64,000 nt of DNA from Solea solea (taxonomy: Eukaryota; Chordata; Actinopteri; Pleuronectiformes; Soleidae). Below, piece by piece: positions 55,628-63,579 of this stretch (the first letter of the stretch is position 1; each line of letters starts with the position of its first letter). A model generated the notes under the pieces. That model was not told the origin of the DNA. It saw only the letters and a list, made by a program, of their open reading frames with translations, and searched no databases. A program made the position numbers and the translations under genes. The stretch spans positions 23,237,299 to 23,301,298 of the forward strand of contig NC_081151.1 of assembly GCF_958295425.1 (NCBI RefSeq), written 5' to 3'.

Positions 55628-58600
55628 GCTTAGACACTGCACACAGTCCTCGGAGAGGGGAGGTGAGAAATGTGTGGAGCCGTGTGAATGTTAAGCTCAT
55701 GTGTGAAAGAGAAGCAGGGAGGTGTTAAAAAAAATGTAAAAAAAATAATAATAGTAATAATAATAAAGACAGAACGTGTGCCGCTGCCGCCGAGTCCGCA
55801 GATAAATGCAGCACGACTATAAAAGTGAGAGAACAGCTTGTCTGTCTGCTCCCACACATAAGTACACTGTACAATTATACGACTTAACCTACATTTGACA
55901 TCACAATTAATTCATATCTCTGAGGGACAGCCCAGTCACAGACTGTAATTACATTACACTGCAAAATCACCCTGCTGCTAACAGTGCTGTAACATGTATT
56001 TAATGTGTACATAAGGTTTGTATAGATACATTTACTGCAAGTGTTTGTTTTGGAAAACTGTGTATGATTTGTTCTGTGATTTACCAGGACCAAAAAAGGC
56101 AATTCAGTCGGATTATTTGGTGGAATTTTACCCACTAAAGACAGTTGATTAGGAATTGACCTAATCAATATTGCAATTCTGCTTTATAATTTAAGCCAAT
56201 GTCATAGATTTTAAAAGTTACCAAGCATTACAACATAAGACATGTGTTACTTCCTTTTGTTATTGTGCAGTCCCAGAGCTGAACATTTAAAACATTTTTA
56301 AATATTATATTAAATAAATCTCCCCAAAGAGACATTACAATCAATGTCAATGTGTTGTACAGCTGAAAAAAAAAAAAAAATCAAATCATCACATTTGAGA
56401 AGACGGAATCCAAGTTTCCGAGTTGGAAATCCGAGTTAAACTACAAATCGAACGCACCATAATAAGTCAAACAGAAAATGCCTCATAATAACAAGCCTTA
56501 AGGAGGCATATCGCCACCTAGTGTGAAGGAGGACCTGCCTAATTAGGGGTGAGAATCACCTCACGTTACACGATCCCAAAACTATCACAACACAATTATT
56601 GTTTTTCTTCCGGTCAGGTCGCTTCCACACAAGTTTCCCATCGTTTATTTGAGCAGCGCCCCCGTGAGGGGACATGAAGTAGTAACGCCCGGCAAGTGAA
56701 ACTGACAGGGACCATTTATGTCAGAGCGCTAGTTCTGAAACAATTGCTCTATTATTAAACGATCACTAAACTAATCGCCAACTATTTTGATGATGGATTT
56801 ATCGGTTTGAAGCTTTTTTCATCATTAAAACAAGATTTCTGATTATTTCAGCTTCTTAAATGTGAACAATTTCTTTGTTTCTTTGCGCCGGACAACAAAA
56901 AATAAATAATAAAAATAAAACATAAATGAGGCTGCAGAGAGTGAACCCTCCCTCCACCTGAGCAGGAACCAGACTGTGGACCAGACCAGTTTCTGTCTGA
57001 CAACATTCCTGCCGTCACCACTTTATTAACAACAACAACAACAACAACACACCAACTATCAATGATATCAAAGTGTGACGTGTAAACACGCTCCGCTGCT
57101 CTGATACTCACTGAAGTGGCATGGCATGGAATGAACAACGCATGTTCCTGGTTTTTTAGTTTTACTGCGTAATTATGCGTCAACACAACGTGGTTCAGTG
57201 TAACTCAGCTCACCACGACACGGTCGACCGCCATTAAATTCAACACAGACGAAATAAAAAAGAGAAATATATATATTATGTATAATTTGAGTCTATATCC
57301 TGATTTATGTGGATATAAAGCTGCACGCAGGTCGTTTCTCTGGACTCTGAAGTTTTCTTTTGAGATGTTTGTGCTTCTCAAAGAGTGACTGTGACAATAC
57401 ACTGTAAAATGACATATCTACTGTTTATGATCTTTATGACATGATCTTAAAATACACATGTTTATTATTACCTTTCATTTCAGATAATACCTGCTTTATG
57501 TCTTTGGCCTTTTAATGTCAAATAAAGGATATTTACGTGCGTTAGCAACAATGAAATTGACTAAATATGGTCAAATTCTGCTGTAACACAGAAAATGAGC
57601 TGACTTTAAATATAATACTGTCCATTACATGCATTTTGAAAACCAGGAAAGGTCATCACAGATACTTTATAATATGCCTTGCCACAATATTGATTTAATA
57701 TCCATATATCGCCCTATGTTAAGAGTTACATTATGTCATTCTTTAGCTTCTTACATGTGAACATTTGCTGGTTTGGATTGAGAACATCATCATTTTGAGG
57801 TTTGGGAAACGCCGATCAACATTTAGTTTAAAACATTCTGACATTTTATGGACCAACAACTAACCGATGAATCTACAGAGTGACAAACTCCCTTTAACTG
57901 TCAGGAAAGGACAGGATTCATCCTGCACTCACTTTTGTTGAGTAACTACTTTAAAACGTCGCTGTCTGATTAATCCGCTTTAGGTAGTTGTTCTCTTTCC
58001 ATGTTGAGTTAGTGTACACCGGCACGCCCGTCCACTTTTAATAAACGCCAACAAAAACAACAATTAAATTGATTTAAACAAATCACGGGTTGTTATTAAT
58101 TCATTCAAACATGATTTGAGGGGAAAAAGGACCAAATATCGTCTTCCTCCGCTCTATATTACACTGTATAAACAGTAAATGTTGTGGGTTGTAAACAGTA
58201 TATGATATGCATCACATCTGTAGATTAGAGGTTTAGATGCAGTGACACGCTGTGTTGATCTGCCTGTCTAGACACACACGCACACACACACACACACAGT
58301 GCACATAAACAGCACACTGACAGAACAAGTTGAACCAGACTCTGGACTGGGCAGAGCAGGAAAATAATCACTGACTCAGCTCCAACACTTCATGATGGCA
58401 CCTCCATCTCATTATAGGCAGAAAAGGCCTCGGGGCAAAATCTCCCATGTCTGCTTTTAGCCGATACACAGAAGACGAAGAAGAAGAAGAAGAAGAAGAC
58501 GGCGACAACAGTAAGAAAACCAAGCCGAAATCCAGACTGGTGCATTTCTGGGACTGTCGAGGAGAATTTATGCTCCCTCAGCTTTTAGGGATGGAATATT

Positions 58601-59755
58601 TTGAAGTTTAAAGCGACAGGATGTAGGATTTCAACTTTGAAATAATGTCTCCAAGATTATTTCAGAGTGTGACCTCTTGTCAAAGCCGTCCCCAACCAAC
58701 GACGTTCAACAAAACTTGGGAAATGTTAATTTTTTTGGTTAATTTCTGCAAATGTGCCGATAATTAGAGACAGAAAGTCAAGAGCTTTAGCGGCAGATCT
58801 TACTCGGTGTGTCACGATCTCGAGTGTAAGTCGAATATCGCCCCGAAACATCATCACGATCTTGACCATCGGAAACAGAGGTGGAATCGAGAATTTAACC
58901 ACGCCCCCCAGTGTGACGTCCTGCAGACATGCGTACACGTTAACTCCTCCCTCTAACCTGAAGCTGAGCTACGTCCTCATCATGAGGACGTAGACGTAAC
59001 CACGACAACCGTTAACACAGACAATTCTTCTGTCCTCGTTTGGAGCAAATACTCCCTCAAAATTCACCTGGCGCTAAAGCGCTTACTGCCAATATAGAAG
59101 GGTTTGTAGCATCAGTTATGTGACTTATTCATCAGTCATGTGACATTATTCATCAGTCATGTGACCTTATTCATCAGTCATGTGACCTTATTCAGTGGTG
59201 GAAAAAACGCTGTATTTAAACATTTCATTAACGTAGTGTGGTTCCAGTCACACTACGGAACGCCAAGCAGGTCACAACAAAAGCGGTTTCCTTCCATGTG
59301 TGATCGTGTTATTGGAGGTCAGAGGTCAGATTTAGTGACCTTTTAACACATAGTTTACAGTTGGCTATTGTTTCGTTATTGTTACATTCATGTTGTTAAT
59401 AAATGATCTAAGTTTGATAATAACGCCTTTTATCAGTCATAACATCATGTAGACGAAATAGGAATTAAAAGAGGTATCGCAAAAATAAAATAAAAGTATA
59501 TGGGATCTAATCCCAATGAACTGGATAAATAAAGGTGGATTTCACACCTTCAGCCTCCCACATGATCCACACACACAGGCATCCTTCTTACCCTTGAGCA
59601 GTGGCAAGGGCGTGAGCTCTATAGGTTTGCCCTGAGAGCGGAACTGGGACGAGCTCTGCGACCGCTTGGGCTTGACCTTCCTGACAGACTTCCGTGAAAA
59701 TCCGTCCACTTTGTCCACAGATGGAGATGTGGTGGCTGCCGAGGACATAGCCCTG
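37152..59755 (-). CDS. ppp2r5e: ppp2r5e, complete: PP2A B56-epsilon regulatory subunit, 13 coding exons (gene span)
   Basis: Minus-strand join: 59748-59592, 44016-43820, 42877-42776, 41860-41768, 41609-41479, 41209-41150, 40067-39959, 39668-39615, 39279-39229, 39136-39017, 37986-37859, 37708-37607, 37251-37152. The 1404 nt encode 467 residues and a stop, the human length. The protein is the B' (B56) regulatory subunit of the PP2A holoenzyme; it binds the A scaffold and C catalytic subunits and recruits substrates carrying LxxIxE motifs. It folds as HEAT-like repeats. The pocket residues known from B56-gamma (H187, R188, Y190, R197, E226, I227, I231, H243) appear here at a constant offset of 17 as H204, R205, Y207, R214, E243, I244, I248 and H260. 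The N-terminus ([35 protein letters not shown]) identifies the epsilon isoform. No frameshift or stop was seen. Confidence 0.97.
37449..37468 (-). promoter_or_regulatory. CTCF-like motif
   Basis: On the minus strand GTCACCAGCAGGGGGCGCTC is a very good match to the CTCF core. It lies in the ppp2r5e intron between coding exons 12 and 13 and points toward the forward motif at 31972. Confidence 0.4.
37607..37708 (-). CDS. ppp2r5e: ppp2r5e coding exon 12
   Basis: This 102-nt exon encodes [20 protein letters not shown], then [14 protein letters not shown], leaving in phase 2. The donor is GTAAGA. The acceptor is again GU-rich (TGTGTGTGTCTGTGTCAG on the sense strand). It ends the HEAT-like core and begins the basic C-terminal helix. 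Confidence 0.97.
37859..37986 (-). CDS. ppp2r5e: ppp2r5e coding exon 11
   Basis: This 128-nt exon encodes [20 protein letters not shown], then [20 protein letters not shown] and WN, leaving in phase 2. The donor is GTGAGT. The acceptor is unusual: on the sense strand a (GU)8 run sits directly upstream of CACAG, with the usual pyrimidine tract (TTTCTTTTCTC) displaced further upstream. The coding sequence is near-identical to human (NSS for NSN, FAS for FSS). Confidence 0.97.
37987..39016 (-). other. ppp2r5e intron 10 (coding-exon numbering), mostly repeat
   Basis: It begins with a (GU)8 run at the acceptor side (37992-38008), then a dispersed element with TTTCAAGGAC motifs fills about 38110-38960. 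No exon is seen. Confidence 0.8.
38110..38960. mobile_element. Dispersed element family E (TTTCAAGGAC repeat), one copy plus a partial copy
   Basis: It opens GGTTCCCACACATTGG and reaches the complementary GTGGGAACC near 38648, so one unit may span about 38110-38656 with inverted ends. A second, partial copy follows to about 38960 with CTTTCAAGGATTTCAAGGAC. The start is shared with 42028-42165, including GTGCTGACACAGCTTAAGA. No protein-coding capacity was recognised. Confidence 0.7.
39017..39136 (-). CDS. ppp2r5e: ppp2r5e coding exon 10
   Basis: This 120-nt exon (40 codons, phase 0 at both ends) encodes [20 protein letters not shown], then [20 protein letters not shown]. The acceptor is GTCTCAG and the donor GTCAGT. 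It lies in the C-terminal half of the HEAT-like core, which contacts the PP2A catalytic subunit in B56 holoenzyme structures. Confidence 0.97.
39229..39279 (-). CDS. ppp2r5e: ppp2r5e coding exon 9
   Basis: This 51-nt exon (17 codons, phase 0 at both ends) encodes [17 protein letters not shown]. The acceptor is CCCTCAG and the donor GTGAGA. It is too short to stand out as an open frame and was found by translating between its neighbours. It is conserved, with L for M at the sixth position. Confidence 0.96.
39615..39668 (-). CDS. ppp2r5e: ppp2r5e coding exon 8
   Basis: This 54-nt exon (18 codons, phase 0 at both ends) encodes [18 protein letters not shown]. The acceptor is CTCTGCAG and the donor is CCA|GTGAGT. 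It is a single helix of the HEAT-like array, conserved except for one S-to-T change relative to human. Confidence 0.96.
39959..40067 (-). CDS. ppp2r5e: ppp2r5e coding exon 7
   Basis: This 109-nt exon encodes residues 247-283: [20 protein letters not shown], then [17 protein letters not shown]. The acceptor is CTCCCCAG and the donor GTAACT. It includes I248 and H260 of the LxxIxE pocket and is identical to the human sequence. Confidence 0.97.
40068..41149 (-). other. ppp2r5e intron 6
   Basis: A 1.1-kb intron with a short (CTA)n run near 40645-40670 and a (TG)n run at 41091-41131. Nothing else is recognised. Confidence 0.8.
41091..41131. repeat. (TG)20, sense-strand (CA)20 after the exon 6 donor
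   Basis: An uninterrupted run. On the transcript it is (CA)20 starting 18 nt after the donor of the 60-nt ppp2r5e exon 6. Confidence 0.97.
41150..41209 (-). CDS. ppp2r5e: ppp2r5e coding exon 6 (short, LxxIxE pocket, second part)
   Basis: This 60-nt exon encodes residues 227-246, [20 protein letters not shown], and leaves in phase 2. The acceptor is CTGCAG and the donor GTATGT. It supplies E243 and I244 of the substrate groove. It is short, and on the sense strand a (CA)20 tract begins 18 nt after the donor. Confidence 0.97.
41479..41609 (-). CDS. ppp2r5e: ppp2r5e coding exon 5 (LxxIxE pocket, first part)
   Basis: This 131-nt exon encodes residues 184-226: [20 protein letters not shown], then [20 protein letters not shown] and IFL, ending in phase 2. 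The acceptor is CTGTCCAG and the donor GTGAGT. It contributes H204, R205, Y207 and R214, the basic and aromatic side of the groove that binds LxxIxE substrate motifs in B56 proteins. The protein is identical to human over this exon. Confidence 0.97.
41768..41860 (-). CDS. ppp2r5e: ppp2r5e coding exon 4
   Basis: This 93-nt exon (31 codons, phase 0 at both ends) encodes residues 153-183: [20 protein letters not shown], then [11 protein letters not shown], which matches the human protein. The acceptor is CTCTCCAG and the donor GTGAGT. It is a HEAT-like repeat helix pair of the B56 core. Confidence 0.97.
41861..42775 (-). other. ppp2r5e intron 3
   Basis: It holds a family E fragment (42028-42165: GGGTCCCACACCTTGTTTAA, then ACTTTCCAGGACCAGTTCCC). 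The remainder shows no exon or clear repeat. Confidence 0.75.
42776..42877 (-). CDS. ppp2r5e: ppp2r5e coding exon 3 (acidic loop)
   Basis: This 102-nt exon (34 codons, phase 0 at both ends) encodes residues 119-152: [20 protein letters not shown], then [14 protein letters not shown]. The acceptor is TTTTTCAG and the donor GTAAAT. It contains the conserved acidic loop ([10 protein letters not shown]); the equivalent loop is a mutation hot spot in the human paralogue PPP2R5D. Histidine 121 replaces the cysteine of the human protein (VSCN). The exon length is a multiple of three, so skipping it would keep the frame. Confidence 0.97.
42878..43819 (-). other. ppp2r5e intron 2
   Basis: 942 bp, AT-rich. 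I see no repeat family or exon in it. Confidence 0.75.
43820..44016 (-). CDS. ppp2r5e: ppp2r5e coding exon 2
   Basis: This 197-nt exon encodes residues 53-118: [20 protein letters not shown], then [40 protein letters not shown] and PEVVKM. The acceptor is CTCTTGCAG and the donor GTGAGG. It covers the first HEAT-like helices of the B56 core. It is close to the mammalian protein, with small changes such as DVPALEQ for DVPSSEQ. The open frame runs on into the intron past the donor, but that is not coding. Confidence 0.96.
44655..44936. mobile_element. Long-TIR MITE-like element, family A copy 4
   Basis: The left arm has CCACTCACTCTCCCACACC and AGAAAATCAGTGATTTTAAC. The right arm has ATTTTCTCTATGGAGTTTGG and ATGGGAGA. 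Here the central CTGCTGCCTC motif occurs in both orientations (CTGCTGCCTC and GAGGCAGCAG), so the element is nearly palindromic throughout. Confidence 0.8.
45265..45395. repeat. (TA)n / (CATA)n compound microsatellite
   Basis: It includes a local inverted repeat around ACACACACGTGTATGT (about 45334-45350). Confidence 0.9.
46092..46410. mobile_element. Dispersed element family B copy, near full length
   Basis: It opens GAGCTGCAACTTAGCATTAT, contains TGGTCCATAAAATGTCAGAA, two TTCAGCTTC(T/A)TAAATGT blocks and ends AATAATCAAGAGATTAATTT. One of the most complete copies in the window. Confidence 0.75.
46735..46930. promoter_or_regulatory. Candidate noncoding regulatory block
   Basis: GC-richer, single-copy stretch between AT-rich repeats. 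It has homeodomain-type sites (TTTAATTAAAG near 46792, GACTAATTACATAAC near 46882) and the balanced composition typical of conserved noncoding elements. Conservation cannot be tested here. Confidence 0.25.
47326..47570 (+). mobile_element. Dispersed element family D copy with internal 19-bp repeats
   Basis: It begins with AGCTGAGCCGATACTAAAAT, continues with about five AGTTCCAAA(A/T)TCTACTTAT units (47357-47440), then CACTGATTGGTCAGAGAGTG and GTCGTCACTGAAGAGTCATG. Non-coding. Confidence 0.75.
48290..48545. repeat. Family B fragment followed by an inverted family C fragment
   Basis: 48290-48432 has AGATTAATCGTCAACTATGA and TTAAATGTGAATATTTTCTG (family B). 48475-48545 is the reverse complement of 10437-10480 (family C). 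Confidence 0.7.
49786..50267. repeat. 482-bp compound (TG)n(TATG)n(TA)n array forming a near-palindrome
   Basis: The left side runs TATACTGTGTGTG, (TATG)n, (TA)n. The right side runs (TA)n, (CATA)n, (CA)n, CACAGTATA. The order is mirrored and complementary, including the TATACTGTG and CACAGTATA ends. The middle is TA-rich with CACACATACATA islands. Long open frames on both strands (up to 245 codons, almost only Tyr, Ile, His, Thr, Cys and Val) are artefacts. Confidence 0.95.
50505..50600 (+). mobile_element. Dispersed element family B fragment
   Basis: TTCTCAGCTTCTTAAGTGTG, TTCTGGGTTTCTTTGCTCCG and AAGAAATCATTAAAACTGAA match the family B core. Confidence 0.7.
51700..51850 (+). mobile_element. 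Dispersed element family B fragment
   Basis: TTCAGCTTCGTAAATGTGAA, TTTCTGGTTTCTTTGCTCC and ATAATCGACAGATTAATCAA. Confidence 0.7.
52185..52375 (-). mobile_element. Dispersed element family B fragment, inverted
   Basis: TTTAAGGAGCAAAGACACCA and ATTCACATTTAAGGAGCGGA are the reverse complement of the family core. Confidence 0.7.
52750..53130 (-). promoter_or_regulatory. CpG-rich block with minus-strand CCAAT and GC boxes, possible alternative promoter
   Basis: About twenty CpGs fall in roughly 260 bp (52860-53120), far above the surrounding intron. On the minus strand a CCAAT box (53104-53100) is followed by a GC box (CCCGCCCC at 53060-53053) in promoter order. G-run sequences flank it on both strands (53053-53078 on plus, 52819-52840 on minus), and a possible donor (ATTGA|GTGAGTG near 52860) lies downstream. 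It could start an alternative ppp2r5e transcript inside intron 1. Confidence 0.35.
54605..55100 (+). mobile_element. Dispersed element family D, one longer copy and one partial copy
   Basis: The first copy opens CACGACTTAGCCTGGCTTG, has GAGCTGAGCCGATACTAAAA and CACTGATCGGTCAGAGAGTG. Imperfect 18-19-bp units AGTTCCAAAATCTACTTA fill 54836-54962. A second core starts CCCACTGATTGGTCAGAGTG at 54967. Non-coding. Confidence 0.75.
55576..55626. repeat. (CTG)17 trinucleotide repeat
   Basis: An uninterrupted CTG run on the plus strand, CAG on the transcribed sense strand of ppp2r5e intron 1. Confidence 0.97.
56735..56900 (+). mobile_element. Dispersed element family B fragment
   Basis: ACTAAACTAATCGCCAACTA, TTCAGCTTCTTAAATGTGAA and TTTGTTTCTTTGCGCC. 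Confidence 0.7.
57280..57718 (+). repeat. Dispersed repeat family F, copy 1
   Basis: It aligns in the same orientation with 59918-60417 over most of its length, sharing TTTTCTTTTGAGATGTTT, ATGATCTTAAAATACAC, AACAATGAAATTGACTA and CAAATTCTGCTGTAACACA. It lies in intron 1, 1.9 kb from the ppp2r5e start-codon exon. Confidence 0.85.
57738..57880 (+). mobile_element. Dispersed element family B fragment
   Basis: TTAGCTTCTTACATGTGAAC, TTTGGGAAACGCCGATCAAC and TTTATGGACCAACAACTAAC. Confidence 0.65.
58265..58298. repeat. (CA)n microsatellite
   Basis: CACACACGCACACACAC run. Confidence 0.9.
58475..58499. repeat. (GAA)n microsatellite
   Basis: About eight GAA units. Confidence 0.9.
58969..58993. other. 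Perfect palindrome, 12-bp arms
   Basis: CTACGTCCTCAT, a single C, then its exact reverse complement, in unique-looking GC-rich sequence. Confidence 0.9.
59592..59755 (-). CDS. ppp2r5e: ppp2r5e coding exon 1 (start-codon exon)
   Basis: The exon starts after a pyrimidine-rich acceptor, probably at 59755, with a few 5' UTR nucleotides before ATG at 59748-59746; 157 coding nt follow to 59592. It encodes residues 1-52, [20 protein letters not shown] then [20 protein letters not shown] and [12 protein letters not shown], and leaves in phase 1. This N-terminal tail is disordered and basic, and it is the part that distinguishes B56 isoforms. Because an acceptor precedes the ATG, at least one noncoding exon must lie further right. 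The acceptor reads CCCCAGCAG, a tandem NAGNAG site, so the 5' UTR may vary by three nucleotides. Confidence 0.94.
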
Positions 59756-59917
59756 CTGGGGGGAGAGAGGGAGAGATAGGTGAATACACACATTTATAGA
59801 CGTGTTAGGGCTGAACGACATGGGAGAAAATCTCATAATGATATACTTTTTTGTATATATAAATGAAATCAAGATTTCTGTGAGGCTGGGCAATATGGCT
59901 TATAAATAAAGTCTGGA

Positions 59918-60417
59918 TTATATTTTGAGACTATATCCTGATATAGGAGATTAATGTGGATATCAAGCTGCACACAGGTTTGTTTCTCTGGACTCATGAA
60001 AAGTTTTCTTTTGAGATGTTTTTGCTGCTCAAAGAGTGACCGTGACAGTACACTGTAAATATCTCGATTACATGATCTTAAAATACACTTATTATTATTA
60101 TTATTATTACCTTACATTTCAGATAATACCAGCTTCGTTTATTTGGCTTCTAGATGAAGTTGTATTTATGTGTTAGAAACAATGAAATTGACTATAAATA
60201 TGTTCAAATTCTGCTGTAACACAAATAATTTTAGGCTAAATTAAATGTTTGTTTTTTTTAATATAATATTGTCAATTCCATGCATTTTTTTACTGTGTTT
60301 TTCACAAATTCAATGTAATAAATAGGATTTGCAACAGCCTTGGAAAAAGTCATCTTTGTCGTGACCATATTTTGTCACAAGTCACCATATACGGACATAA
60401 CATCCATATATGACCCA
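59918..60417 (+). repeat. Dispersed repeat family F, copy 2
   Basis: Direct-orientation partner of 57280-57718, with a (ATT)n run at 60085-60110 and a longer tail. The two copies flank the ppp2r5e start-codon exon. Confidence 0.85.
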
Positions 60418-63147
60418 GATCAAGTATTTGCACAGCTGTCTGTTTAAACAGTCATGTTTTATCAGAGGAAAACAAAAGTGGTTCAAAATAATGTATCTAA
60501 CCCAGAGATTTGACTTTGGAAGCCACACAGAATGAACTGAATCTTAAACACAGCGAGGGAAACATGTCACGCATCAGCACAGACACATTCTTCAGCCATG
60601 ATTATGAGGCTCAAAGTTTAGCTCATGAAATAAAAAGACGGAAAAAGCAAACGACGACAAAAAACCCACAGGTTGTTTTTTTTCACTCCACCTTCCTGCA
60701 GCCTTATATTCGTCTCACAGATAAACCTGAGCAGCCAAAGCAGAGTGTTTAGACCTCGGATGAAAGCCAAACACACCGGCCACATTTACATGGACACACA
60801 CATACGGACAATGACACACGCATATCAACACAACAATGGAGCCAACTGTGTGGCTGCGAGCCACAGCCGCCGCCACATTGGGAGGAAGTGGAGGAAACGT
60901 TTCACTGCTGTGTGTTCGCTGCAGATTAGGACCAAAAAAACCAGTCGCTGTCACACTTTACACTGATCAACGTTCACCACACCCATGAGGAAATGTCAAA
61001 CCTAATTACAGAGAAGACTTTTCTATGCAGCCATGCTATCAGAAAGCATGAAGAAACATCGGATCATAATAAATACCACAGCTGAACAACCAATCAGGGA
61101 CGAGACTTTTTATTCACAATCTGATATTAGTTTGAACGTGGAGTGTAACGTTCATGTTCAAGCTGGAATGAGCTGCTGCAGCCTCATAGACCTTATGTAG
61201 TAGTACCTCTTAGCATCCAGCAGAGGGCTTGGTAAGTTTGTCCTACTAGATTCTACAACAGTGAGTACGTTTACATGCACAGTTTAATTGAGCTAAGCTA
61301 AACGTGCGGAGGACAAAATGGATTGATCGGACCGTGTAAGTCTGACTATGCCTCCGTAGGTGGTGCTGTATTTCTCTCCGTCACAGAACTAGAACAGTGA
61401 GATGGATCGTGCTTTGGTTCTGTATGTTCCATACCTGCAAAAGCCTGTACAACTCACTAACATACAGTCTTTTACAGATTTATGTTTTAATGAGCCACAA
61501 GGGGAGCTGCATCCCAATATGGCTTAGAGGTACAATATTTATCCAACCTAAAATGATTTTAGAGACGGTAGAAAAACATCTTTGTTTCGTGCAGATTTGC
61601 ACACACAAGTCATTTTAAATGATATTAATCATTCCCTCTAGTAGCGCTCATCATACAGCAATAGCAATTTCAGTCAAAATATTCACAAATCAGAGGTTCA
61701 TTCAAAATTGTTCAGCCCTATTTTGGTCAGGATGCTTAGCTACTGCGTTTAAACATGTCTCAACACACACGGGACAAACGGAGACAGAGATGACGAGTCC
61801 AGTGAGTCCACTCAAGAAAGAAAGGAACCGTTACATAATAAAAAATGTGAGTGTGACGCTGCAGGCTGTTTCTCTAATGCGCTGTCAAAGTCACACAGGG
61901 AGTCATACTGTGTGTCCAGCAGGACAAAGAGGACAGACAATAAGAGGGGACACCCCAAGGACACTCACACACTGCTGCGGCCTGAGGACACGGGCAGTTG
62001 TCAGTGAGAGACATTTACAAGTGAGCGTATGAGAGGCTGCACAGCTGAGCCGACGTGTCCAATCATCACATCCACACTCGCACAACAAAGTGCACTGACG
62101 CTCCAGGTCCATGTGTGGACAGAGTAAGACTCGACGATAATAATCAACGACTGACAAATGTGACAATTAAAAAAAAACAATTTCCTTGTTTTTAAAAAGC
62201 AGAAAATAATAACCACCTAATGTGGTTTGAACACATCAATTTCCCAGGTAATTTGTACTGATCATTATTTAAGAGCACGAGCGACAGTTACTTTTCATCA
62301 TCGGACTACGCTGTTAGACGTTTGGTCCATAAAATGTCAGAAAGTGTCGAAAATGTCGCATCATTAGTGCTTCTCAAAATGACTTGTTTTGTCCAAAAAT
62401 AATGAAGTTTTAATGATGTGTTTATGTGGACCAAAGAAAGCAGAAATTCACAATTTAAAACAACTAGCAGATTGCACAGGCTGCAATTTCCTGGTCCATT
62501 TTTGACCGTTCTATGGCTTTTTAAAATGGCATAATATATGCAAGTGTTTCCATAGGTTTTTACAAAGGTTTTCATAAAACAGAATTATATGTAAAAAAAA
62601 AAAAAACATATTAGTTTATTCATAATTTGACTGCTGAACAGAGACAATAAAGGAACTCAATAAATTTCCAATTTAAAAATACTAACATGAAATGGATTCA
62701 CCATTAAGTGTTGCAACAATTAATCGAACCATAATTTTAATCAGTTAATCTTCTTAACAGTTGAACAAAACCAGCAACAACACAAAAATAGTCAGCTTGT
62801 ACTGTTTGGGATATTTGGCATTTCTGTTTTTAAAAAACAGATTATTTGAGTGTTAGTCGACAGCCAGCCATCGCGTTCCCTTCAGTAATAAGACAGCTGT
62901 TAATCATCCATCAGTGTGAAAACACCTTCTGTTTGCCGTCAGCATCAGCAGCAGCTGAGCAGTGATCTGTCTCATCTCAGGCCACAAACTTTAAATACTC
63001 CACTCTGACGGGGAACGTCGTCATTAATCTGGAGGTCCTGCTGTGAACGGCACAGACACTGAGCAGAACCAAGTAAAGACTGACATTTCCTGTCCTTGTT
63101 TTTGACTCTTCTCCTTATCCTCACGAAAAACTGGACACAGTGGACAC

Positions 63148-63579
63148 ATTTTAGCCACTTGGTGAAAAGGTTGGTTGAAAAAGACTTGCTAAGAACACGT
63201 TCACCTCTTAATCTCTTGATTGATTCAACAATTCACTCTACCACACCAAAGTCCATAAAGAAAATCACTCTGAGTGTCACTGAGGTAAATCTGAACAGTT
63301 TGTCCAATGCCAAAGTGGCAAAATAAGACATGTGAACAGATGGAGGCAGCAGTGATGGAGGCAGCAGTGGATCAACAACTCCTGTGTGCTGTGATGTAAA
63401 AATCACTGATTTTCTCAATGGGGTTTGGTGTGGGAGAGTGAGTGGTTTACAAACTTCAGTTTCCTGTTGGAAAAGTCTGTCTAACGGTGAGATAAAGCAG
63501 TGAACATGTTCTTAAAACCGTGTAGACTTAAACTGACGTAGGTTTTTACGAGGCAAGTCTTTTGTTAAGTGGCTAAAAT
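63148..63579. mobile_element. Long-TIR MITE-like element, family A copy 5, near full length
   Basis: The outermost ends are ATTTTAGCCACTT and its complement AAGTGGCTAAAAT. Inward, AGACTTGC, AAGAACACGTTCAC, ACTCTACCACACCAAAGTCC and their complements follow, so each arm is over 100 bp long. About 430 bp with no coding capacity. A target-site duplication was not clear. Confidence 0.85.

Larger units (their letters stand above)
44017..59591 (-). other. ppp2r5e intron 1 (between start-codon exon and coding exon 2)
   Basis: 15.6 kb. It includes family A (44655-44936), B and D elements, AT microsatellites (45.3 kb), a candidate regulatory block (46735-46930), the 482-bp palindrome (49786-50267), a CpG-rich promoter-like block (52750-53130), a (CTG)n run (55.6 kb) and one copy of a direct repeat (57280-57718). 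No exon was recognised. Confidence 0.75.

Noticed and set aside
58726..58993. Overlapping frames on both strands near 58.8 kb
   Set aside because: No recognisable domain, no splice or family support; probably chance in a GC-richer patch.
37152..59755. Another B56 isoform (alpha, beta, gamma, delta)
   Set aside because: The N-terminal tail and the 467-residue length fit epsilon, and the neighbour is kcnh5.
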